DNA from: a virus
IMG/VR virus record: IMGVR_UViG_3300013137_001607
Coordinates: 1 to 27,520 of that record
DNA length: 27,520 nt
Strand: one strand, 5' to 3'
Shown piece by piece: positions 22,741 through 27,520 of the stretch. The translations under genes were made by a program, and so were the position numbers. Under the pieces are notes generated by a model. That model saw nothing but the letters and a program-made list of their open reading frames with translations. It did not search any database and was not told the origin of the DNA. The first letter of the stretch is position 1. Each line of letters begins with the position of its first letter.

Positions 22741-22850
22741 CTTAGGGTGTTCTATGTTACGTCAAAACTAATTCACTACTTTGCAAGACCCCATTGACTG
22801 TTTCCCCTCATTTGCTCCATGAACAATGGCCCGAAACATTATTCTATTGT

Positions 22851-22878
22851 AATTTACAACTACTAAATACATTGTCAA
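22851..22878 (-). promoter_or_regulatory. Sigma70-like promoter upstream of the structured leader
   Basis: TTGACA (22878-22873) is followed after 16 bp by TAAATT (22856-22851) on the minus strand, just downstream of the primase stop. It would drive the 22.8-kb structured RNA and the initiator/helicase genes. The -35 is perfect and the -10 is moderate. Confidence 0.5.
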
Positions 22879-22935
22879 GAAATATTTTTGCGTGTGTTCT
22901 GTTGATGACAATAGGAATAATACTTTGTATTTTAA

Positions 22936-23829
22936 TCATAATCGTAACTCCTTTCGTAAGTATTGTACATCTTGCAATGACATTTCTGCAGGATCATTTT
23001 TATCGATTGAAATGATTTCAACGTGATCAATTAATCCACTTAAATTCATAGCTAAATGAGAAGCTTGCTTTTGTGCATCTTCTTCTGGATCAAAAAGAAT
23101 GAAAACATTTTGATAATCTTTTAATAATAAAACTTGGTCAGCAAGAAACTTAGTTCCGAATGTAGCAACACAATCATCTCCTATTCTCCAAACATCAGTG
23201 ATGCCTTCAACAACAATAACAGAGCGTTTTTGTGCATTGTCGATGTTGTAGAGCGTAGATTTCAATGATAGACGTGATTTTTCTATTGCAAGAGCTTTAT
23301 AGCGTTGTGACGACATATTTGTGATGTCTCGTCCAACTAATGACACAAGTTCTCTTCGTAAATAGATTGGAGCTACTATTCGATAACGAAAGGAACCTGT
23401 AGTATCTCCTGCAAGTAAATGATATTTTTTTATGAGATAATCAGGATCAAAGTTTCTTGAGTTTAAATATTCTCGATGTGACAATGGAATCTCCTGAGAA
23501 AGTTCGGATAAATCAATATGTTCTGAATAAACTTTAACTCGTTTTTGTTGTTCAAGAGCGGCAGTTAAGTTTAGAAATTGACGTGTAATTTTATAAGCCA
23601 TTGATCTATTACATTTTTCAATTTCAGAAACTAACTTAACTGCATCTCCTTTTTCTCCACACTTCCAACAATTAAATCCGTTATTTGTTAAATTAATTCC
23701 TAAATGGAAACTATGATCAGAACACCATAAACATTTAATTCCGATCCATCCTGCAGCAATGTTTTTTCCTCGTGTTTTGTAAGGAATATTTCTATCTTCA
23801 AGAAAAGCGGTAACATCGAATTCTATCAT
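22936..23829 (-). CDS. DNA primase (DnaG-type, zinc finger plus TOPRIM)
   Basis: The 297-aa protein has an N-terminal zinc-binding segment IKCLWCSDHSFHLGI with C33, C36, and FNCWKCGEKGD with C54, C57, as in CHC2-type primases. The C-terminal TOPRIM domain has VIVVEGITDVWRIG (E208), FILFDPEEDAQ (D247) and ISIDKNDPAEM. It should make RNA primers for lagging-strand synthesis with the separately encoded DnaB-type helicase. It is shorter than bacterial DnaG (~600 aa) and lacks a helicase-binding C-terminal domain, as is usual in phages. Its ATG follows the previous TAA by one base and lacks a nearby strong ribosome binding site, so coupling is likely. Confidence 0.92.
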   Translation of the reverse strand: MIEFDVTAFLEDRNIPYKTRGKNIAAGWIGIKCLWCSDHSFHLGINLTNNGFNCWKCGEKGDAVKLVSEIEKCNRSMAYKITRQFLNLTAALEQQKRVKVYSEHIDLSELSQEIPLSHREYLNSRNFDPDYLIKKYHLLAGDTTGSFRYRIVAPIYLRRELVSLVGRDITNMSSQRYKALAIEKSRLSLKSTLYNIDNAQKRSVIVVEGITDVWRIGDDCVATFGTKFLADQVLLLKDYQNVFILFDPEEDAQKQASHLAMNLSGLIDHVEIISIDKNDPAEMSLQDVQYLRKELRL

Positions 23830-23830
23830 A

Positions 23831-24079
23831 TTAACTTATACGCCAAACTCTTACACCTCCTTTTACTATTCGAGAAGTGAATTTGAATTTAAATCCTTTT
23901 TGGTTTTTCAACCATGAAATACGAGATATGATTGCGGAACGAATGCCCCTTGCTTCTTCTTCATTGCATTCGAACAGTGTTGAATCTCCTATCTCCTTTA
24001 GTAATTCAACTTGGTATTTTGATTTTTTTGATCCTCTTCCATCTTCTTTAGGAAATGGTACATTTTTATCAATTTTCAT
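23831..24079 (-). CDS. Small conserved-looking phage protein upstream of primase
   Basis: The 82-aa basic protein has a pattern seen in many phage early regions: a Pro/Lys/Ser-rich N-terminus (VPFPKEDGRGSKKSKYQ), a middle with GDSTLFECNEEEARGIRSAI and a C-terminal strand pair ending KFTSRIVKGGVRVWRIS. This looks like a small DNA-binding or adaptor fold, but no function is assigned. AAAGGAGATTAATT fixes the ATG, and the stop is one base from the primase ATG, so the two are co-translated. Confidence 0.65.
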   Translation of the reverse strand: MKIDKNVPFPKEDGRGSKKSKYQVELLKEIGDSTLFECNEEEARGIRSAIISRISWLKNQKGFKFKFTSRIVKGGVRVWRIS

Positions 24080-24265
24080 AATTAATCTCCTTTCATAGTG
24101 TTTAACATTTTTTATAAAAATTTATGTTGGTTATATGTTTTTCAGATTCGTAGTTGTTTTACTAACGCATTATCCGTTGTATAATTATACAATCTATAAT
24201 TTTTTTATTTCTTAATCATACTTATTGGTTTTTGTTTATCCCAATAATAAATTAATAGTCAAGCA
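24080..24265. other. Intergenic region with 16-bp perfect palindrome and weak promoter-like elements
   Basis: This 186-bp gap contains the perfect palindrome ttgtataattatacaa (24177-24192), whose centre includes a TATAAT on the minus strand. It also holds a 7-bp hairpin (ttattgg/ccaataa) without a U-tract, and a TTGACT (24257-24262) lacking a good -10 at the right distance. It may be a regulated promoter for the primase unit, with the palindrome as operator. No ORF of note. Confidence 0.4.
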
Positions 24266-25615
24266 TTATAACCAATTCATTGATGTGTATGTTTCAAGTC
24301 TATTTGCTATATGATCTATTAAATAATTGTGCGATGTGTTTAGAATGTCGTAATAAGTCAATGTCTTTTTTGTTTTCGTAAGACGCAATCCTCGTCCTAC
24401 AGCTTGAATTGTGGCAATCTCACTTTTCCCTCCTGCTGCGTTTATTATTACGTCTAATTCTGGAATGTCAATACCTTCTTTAAATATTGTGGTCGCAATT
24501 ACACACAAACAATGTTTTTTATTGAGAGCATTTTTAATACTCAACCTATCCTCTGATTCGGTTGCTCCTTGTGCGTATGTGACTTCAATTCCTTGTCTTT
24601 CAAATTCTCGTTGTAAATTATATCCATGTTCAATTTGTGTAACAAGAATTAATACAGATTCATTTTTATTGATATGTTTTATTGCTGTATTTACAATTAT
24701 TTTGTGTTGTAATTTGTTTTCAACAACCCCTGCTTTATAAACGTCGGCGTACTTTCTGAGTTGTTTAAGATTATGATCAATCGGTACTTTAAGAAATTTA
24801 ATTTTAATTTCTGCCATGGTTCCTCGTTCTTGTCCTTCTTCAATTGTTATTTCTTCAATAATAGGACCAATTGATCCTTCAATTGATAATAATAATGATT
24901 TTTCTTTTGGAAGAGTAGCAGTTAATCCAATTCTGATAGGAGCAAGAACATGTTGAAGTATAGTTTCATACTCAATAGAACTGGCATGATGAAGTTCGTC
25001 TACTATTATAATATCAAATACACATCCATATTCACCTACTTGTTTACTGAAACTTTGTCTTGTGGCAAATGTTATGTCTCCTATTGAACATTTTGAATCA
25101 CCAATAAATCCTTGTTTTAAATGGGGAAGTACTTCTTTTGCACGTTCAGCAGCTTGATACATAAGATCAAGAGTGTGACATAACCATAAAGTTTTTGCAT
25201 TTTTAAATGCAGAAACAACGGCAAGCCCCATATATGTTTTACCTTGACCTGTACTTGCAACAAGAGAACCTCTTCCTTTTTTGATCGCAGCGTCAACAAG
25301 ACGTTGTTGTTCTTCACGAAGTACGATTCCTTTTAAAGAAGTTTTATTTGTTGCAGAGAGAGTTTCTGCTTTACCAGTTATTGTAATATCAACATTCCTT
25401 TCTTTACAATATGCAAGAACACGAGGAAGTAAACCTGTCGGGAAATAGTAATAATCACTTCCTTTTTTCATAATTGATTTTTCATATTCTTTGCGTATTT
25501 TTTTGTAAGGACCTTGTTGATAAAAAACAGCAGTATATGAAAGCTCAGGTCTTATTATGTCGGCAAGAGCCTTTTTTATTCTGCAATCAATTACGTCAAG
25601 AATTTCTATTTGCAT
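24266..25615 (-). CDS. SF2 DNA helicase (UvsW/DEAD-like)
   Basis: The ~449-aa helicase has a variable N-terminal domain (to about 110), then LREEQQRLVDAAI (Q-motif-like), SLVASTGQGKTYMGLA (Walker A), IIIVDELHHASS (DExH box, DELH), IRIGLTATLPKE (motif III), CVIATTIFKEGIDIPELD (motif V) and TIQAVGRGLRLTK (motif VI). This layout matches phage UvsW-type branch-migration and fork-remodelling helicases, which would act with the RecA-like recombinase and Rad50/SbcD nuclease. The ATG at 25615 is favoured because AGGTGAAGTT lies just upstream. The ATG at 25633 lacks a site and would overlap the preceding gene. Confidence 0.9.
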   Translation of the reverse strand: MQIEILDVIDCRIKKALADIIRPELSYTAVFYQQGPYKKIRKEYEKSIMKKGSDYYYFPTGLLPRVLAYCKERNVDITITGKAETLSATNKTSLKGIVLREEQQRLVDAAIKKGRGSLVASTGQGKTYMGLAVVSAFKNAKTLWLCHTLDLMYQAAERAKEVLPHLKQGFIGDSKCSIGDITFATRQSFSKQVGEYGCVFDIIIVDELHHASSIEYETILQHVLAPIRIGLTATLPKEKSLLLSIEGSIGPIIEEITIEEGQERGTMAEIKIKFLKVPIDHNLKQLRKYADVYKAGVVENKLQHKIIVNTAIKHINKNESVLILVTQIEHGYNLQREFERQGIEVTYAQGATESEDRLSIKNALNKKHCLCVIATTIFKEGIDIPELDVIINAAGGKSEIATIQAVGRGLRLTKTKKTLTYYDILNTSHNYLIDHIANRLETYTSMNWL

Positions 25616-25619
25616 AACT

Positions 25620-25997
25620 TCACCTATAGGCATTTTGTAAAAAGAATCTTACTTCAAATAAAGTACATTCGGTTTTTAATTTGCTCCAACCAAGTATAGT
25701 TTTACATCGTTTAATTAATGATATTTTTTTTATATTTCCTATCGTGGTGTAGCATTCCGATGGTGCATTTACTATAATCTCAATGAGTTGTTTTGCTTCT
25801 GTGCTTAATACTTTGAGAGTGTCTTTGGCAATAAGAATATCTTCAGGAGAAGGTGATGTGTCTTGAAATTCAAATGATTCAACAGGTTCCCAATTGGTTT
25901 CTTTAATTATACACATTGTATTGATAACTTTTTGTTTTTGTTCGAGTTGTTCTTTGCGGAGTTTTTTTAACATGGTATATCGTGTTCGTCCTATCAT
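25620..25997 (-). CDS. Unknown helical protein with sigma-region-like segment
   Basis: The 125-aa protein has a basic N-terminal helix (MIGRTRYTMLKKLRKEQLEQ), a linker (EPVESFEFQDTSPSPEDILI) and a helical segment AKDTLKVLSTEAKQLIEIIV that resembles the region 2-4 linker of small sigma-like phage proteins. The C-terminal SLIKRCKTILGWSKLKTECT could be a helix-turn-helix. The similarity is only in pattern, so a transcription role is speculative. AAAGGAGAAATAAT fixes the ATG, one base after the stop of the 54-aa gene. Confidence 0.6.
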   Translation of the reverse strand: MIGRTRYTMLKKLRKEQLEQKQKVINTMCIIKETNWEPVESFEFQDTSPSPEDILIAKDTLKVLSTEAKQLIEIIVNAPSECYTTIGNIKKISLIKRCKTILGWSKLKTECTLFEVRFFLQNAYR

Positions 25998-25998
25998 A

Positions 25999-26163
25999 TT
26001 ATTTCTCCTTTCGTGTACGAGTTCGACTAATTGATTTCATTATTGATTCCATTATAGCTATTCCTTTTTTACATTTACAGATGCCTTTATTTTGTCGTGC
26101 CATACATATATTTTGGTCAACTTGATGTCCTTTTTTTTCACAGAAGAAAATTTCAACGGTCAT
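25999..26163 (-). CDS. 54-aa Cys-rich small protein
   Basis: A short ORF of 54 codons runs from the ATG at 26163, which overlaps the RHH-gene TGA (ATGA) behind GAAAGGAAAGACAA, to a TAA one base before the next ATG. The product starts MTVEIFFCEKKGHQVDQ and has Cys at 8, 20, 29 and 31 (IC then ICKCKKG), enough for a small zinc knuckle. It ends in a basic tail SISRTRTRKEK. The exact fit between neighbours supports it as a real gene. No family recognised. Confidence 0.65.
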   Translation of the reverse strand: MTVEIFFCEKKGHQVDQNICMARQNKGICKCKKGIAIMESIMKSISRTRTRKEK

Positions 26164-26312
26164 TTGTCTTTCCTTTCATCGATTTCAAGTTGTGTAGTAA
26201 TGGATTTTCTAATATATGCAGTTATCGACATGCCAAATCTCAAAGCTTGTGTTTCAAGACGTTCATACTGCATTCGTGACATACGAAGTGGAAATGTTTT
26301 ATCAGTTAACAT
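26160..26312 (-). CDS. Ribbon-helix-helix DNA-binding protein (likely small repressor)
   Basis: The product is 50 aa from the ATG at 26312, which has AAAGGAGAGATTAT upstream. The longer frame reaching a TTG at 26426 runs through AT-rich leader and is rejected. TFPLRMSRMQYERLETQALR then FGMSITAYIRKSITTQL is a short beta strand followed by two helices, the RHH layout of Arc/MobC-type proteins. It is the first gene of a transcription unit headed by a strong promoter with a palindromic site in its leader, so autoregulation is likely but inferred. Confidence 0.75.
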   Translation of the reverse strand: MLTDKTFPLRMSRMQYERLETQALRFGMSITAYIRKSITTQLEIDERKDK

Positions 26313-26477
26313 ATAATCTCTCCTTTCTAAAATTGATATTGGTTTAATTTTTAAAAATTTCCTGGAGAATTTATAAAATTTATATTTTATGGCTCCTTTC
26401 TTTAATGGTTTAAAACCAAATTGCAAATATAACTTTATATAAGAAATAATTAATAATTACCGGTTTAAAATCAAATA

Positions 26478-26503
26478 AATTGTCCGTTAATTATCGGTCA
26501 ATT
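26478..26503. promoter_or_regulatory. Imperfect palindromic operator candidate
   Basis: The arms aattgtccg (26478-26486) and cggtcaatt (26495-26503) are inverted with one mismatch around an 8-bp A/T spacer. The site lies about 25-45 bp downstream of the -10 at 26529-26534 on the minus strand, suited to repression of the RHH-headed operon. Confidence 0.5.
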
Positions 26504-26528
26504 ATTATTGATTAATACCTTTTAGTAA

Positions 26529-26557
26529 TATATATCAGATTGAATTAACTTTGTCAA
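26529..26557 (-). promoter_or_regulatory. Strong sigma70-like promoter for the RHH/helicase operon
   Basis: TTGACA (26557-26552) and TATATA (26534-26529) are separated by 17 bp on the minus strand. They lie just after the terminator at 26580-26613, so they start a new transcription unit. Confidence 0.75.
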
Positions 26558-26579
26558 GTACTTTTTATAGTTTTATTAT

Positions 26580-26613
26580 TTAAAAAAGCACACCAAGTTT
26601 CCTTAGTGTGCTT
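26580..26613 (-). terminator. Intrinsic (rho-independent) terminator
   Basis: On the minus-strand transcript AAGCACACTAAG pairs with CTTGGTGTGCTT (12 bp, one G-U) around a GAAA tetraloop, followed by a U-run (A's at 26582-26587). It lies 38 bp after the stop of the gene at 26651-27022. Confidence 0.92.
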
Positions 26614-26650
26614 GAATGGTGTTTGAACTCCTTTAATTAGATTATTCTTC

Positions 26651-27022
26651 CTATTTTTCTTTTCTTAATACAAGGGTTTCTTTTGTATTGTAACTTGCAA
26701 TACATTTACTTGTAGTTGCAGCACCAAATTGTTTATCCAATTCAGTTTTGTTTATTTTTGCTATAGAAATAAAATTTTCTACTCCAAGAAGTTTAAAGAT
26801 TTTATCATTAGGTTTTAAAACAGCGACATCTTGTAATTGTAATTTAATGATAAAAGTGATTTTAGATTCAGGTTCAACAAATGAAAAATCATCACCTCCT
26901 TTCATTTTTGTAATAATAACTTCCCTTAATTTTTTAATTTTTGTTTCTGTTTCTTCTTTTTCCAAAGTCAATTTTGCTAATTCTTTTACATTTGATAACC
27001 ATTCTTTGTTTGGTGTTTTCAT
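26651..27022 (-). CDS. Unknown coiled-coil phage protein (only gene ending in TAG)
   Basis: The 123-aa protein has an N-terminal coiled coil (ELAKLTLEKEETETKIKKLR), then KGGDDFSFVEPESKITFIIK and a mixed C-terminus. No motif was recognised. AAAGGAGAATAGTGT precedes the ATG. It ends in TAG (26653-26651), but two codons later in the same frame there is a TAA (26644-26642), so a TAG-decoding system would add only three residues. It is the last gene before the intrinsic terminator. Confidence 0.6.
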   Translation of the reverse strand: MKTPNKEWLSNVKELAKLTLEKEETETKIKKLREVIITKMKGGDDFSFVEPESKITFIIKLQLQDVAVLKPNDKIFKLLGVENFISIAKINKTELDKQFGAATTSKCIASYNTKETLVLRKEK

Positions 27023-27045
27023 ACACTATTCTCCTTTCATTTAAA

Positions 27046-27486
27046 TTAAAGTAATCCTTCTTCTCGGAAAGATAAAAACTTATTCATTCCAATAATTACA
27101 TGGTCATGAACCATGATATTAAATATCCGTGCAGCCTCAATGAGACACTTGGTTAAGTTCAAATCCGAATCAGAAGGTTTTGTTTCTCCTGAAGGATGAT
27201 TGTGAATAAGAATCATTGATGATGACCTTGATAACAAAGCATGAAGTAGTACTTCACGTGGAAATATTATTGCCTGGTCAACAGTTCCTGTAGTAACATA
27301 AATTCCATTTACCACATTTTTTATATTGAGGTATATAACAATAAATTTCTCCACATCAGCATCTTGTAATGCTGAAGTGAAGTTCATTAATTCACTCGTA
27401 CTGGATATTGATTGTCCTTGATAAGGAAAATCTGTCTCTCGTACTCTTGAGGTTTTAATACTGAAGGCATACTTTGTGTTGCTCAT
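27046..27486 (-). CDS. RadC-like JAB/MPN+ domain protein
   Basis: The 146-aa protein has the JAMM metalloprotease-type motif of RadC: ILIHNHPSGETKPSDSDL (HxHP then S-x2-D), preceded by AIIFPREVLLHALLSRSS and followed by VHDHVIIGMNKFLSFREEG. The N-terminal helix-hairpin-helix of bacterial RadC is missing. RadC-family function is unsettled despite the DNA-repair name. The ATG at 27486 has AAAGGAGAATAGAGAGT before it; a GTG nine codons upstream would place this site inside the protein. Confidence 0.85.
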   Translation of the reverse strand: MSNTKYAFSIKTSRVRETDFPYQGQSISSTSELMNFTSALQDADVEKFIVIYLNIKNVVNGIYVTTGTVDQAIIFPREVLLHALLSRSSSMILIHNHPSGETKPSDSDLNLTKCLIEAARIFNIMVHDHVIIGMNKFLSFREEGLL

Positions 27487-27520
27487 ACTCTCTATTCTCC
27501 TTTCTATATTCACGGACTTA

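Larger units (their letters stand above)
22622..22878 (-). ncRNA. Candidate structured leader/attenuator or small RNA
   Basis: The non-coding stretch between primase and the small gene holds a promoter (22851-22878), then the first arm of a perfect 25-bp inverted repeat (22716-22740), a 63-nt loop, the second arm (22628-22652) and a run of Us (A's at 22623-22628) just before the next ribosome binding site. A second pairing, 22759-22776 with 22656-22674 (8 + 7 bp), would be mutually exclusive with the long stem or form a pseudoknot. This is the layout of a transcription attenuator or a stand-alone ~220-nt RNA. A double-stranded origin structure is the main alternative. Confidence 0.45.
26313..26650. 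other. Regulatory intergenic region (terminator, promoter, operator-like palindrome, 210-nt leader)
   Basis: This 338-bp non-coding stretch holds, in transcription order, the intrinsic terminator of the 26.7-kb gene, a consensus-like promoter, an imperfect palindrome, two copies of a ggtttaaaaYca repeat (26408-26419 and 26462-26473) and a ~210-nt leader before the RHH gene. A purine-rich AAAGGAG without a start codon (about 26393-26399) sits inside a ggag/ctcc hairpin in the leader. Confidence 0.6.

Noticed and set aside
22768-22839. 23-codon minus-strand ORF that could be a leader peptide for attenuation
   Set aside because: No Shine-Dalgarno sequence; the ATG lies only about 5 nt from the inferred transcription start.
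22794-23015. Plus-strand ORF with a membrane-like stretch over the leader and primase end
   Set aside because: It starts at a TTG without a ribosome binding site and runs antisense into the primase.
24257-24262. TTGACT as a -35 box for the primase unit
   Set aside because: The hexamer 16-17 bp downstream (ATAAAC/GATAAA) is a poor -10, so I did not call a promoter.
26313-26426. N-terminal extension of the RHH protein
   Set aside because: It begins at a TTG in AT-rich leader DNA, while the ATG at 26312 has a strong ribosome binding site.
1-27520. tRNA genes, CRISPR arrays and insertion sequences
   Set aside because: I saw no cloverleaf-like segments, regularly spaced direct repeats or transposase genes in the few non-coding gaps.

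Overview
The window looks like part of the early/replication region of a large AT-rich double-stranded DNA tailed-phage genome. About 34 genes all lie on the minus strand, so they are transcribed from high to low coordinates. They are tightly packed, with many 4-nt ATGA overlaps and strong AAGGAG-type ribosome binding sites. I see no tRNA, CRISPR array, insertion sequence or structural gene. The strong Shine-Dalgarno sites and TTGACA-type promoters fit a bacterial host with a sigma70-like RNA polymerase, perhaps Firmicutes-like, but the host cannot be fixed from this sequence.

In transcription order: (1) 27.5-26.6 kb holds a RadC-like JAB protein and an unknown coiled-coil protein, ending in a clear intrinsic terminator. 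(2) 26.6-23.8 kb starts with a good promoter and a palindromic operator candidate. It encodes a small ribbon-helix-helix protein, a 54-aa Cys-rich protein, a sigma-like helical protein, a UvsW-like SF2 helicase and a small conserved protein. (3) 23.8-18.8 kb holds a DnaG-type primase, a 340-bp structured non-coding region (promoter, 25-bp inverted repeat, U-tract), a frameshifted small protein, a large helix-turn-helix replication-initiator-like protein with a serine-rich middle, and a DnaB-type helicase.

(4) 18.8-12.9 kb is the distinctive part: an HD hydrolase, QueD, QueE, an unknown wHTH-like protein, FolE (GTP cyclohydrolase I), a GT-B glycosyltransferase, a radical-SAM/SPASM protein, a DpdA-like DNA guanine transglycosylase, and a second QueD-fold protein lacking the catalytic Cys. 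FolE, QueD and QueE make 7-carboxy-7-deazaguanine from GTP, and DpdA-type enzymes exchange guanine in DNA for a 7-deazaguanine. The embedded glycosyltransferase and radical-SAM enzyme suggest a further, possibly undescribed, DNA hypermodification.

(5) 12.9-0.4 kb is a replisome and recombination cassette: two unknown proteins, a DnaN-like clamp, an unknown protein, a DNA polymerase I fused to a family-4-like uracil-DNA glycosylase and 3'-5' exonuclease (broken by a -1 frameshift), a clamp loader, a coiled-coil protein, a membrane protein, a gp32-like SSB, a RecA/UvsX-like recombinase, a 5'-3' exonuclease, and a Rad50/SbcC ATPase split into pieces around an SbcD/Mre11-like nuclease. The last Rad50 piece is interrupted by one in-frame TAG, and no gene in the window depends on TAG as its only stop. 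(6) At 0.4-0 kb the window ends inside a second glycosyltransferase-like gene.

Two genes (polymerase and the 22.6-kb small gene) show -1 frameshifts that one extra A would repair. These may be sequencing indels, genuine mutations or recoding.
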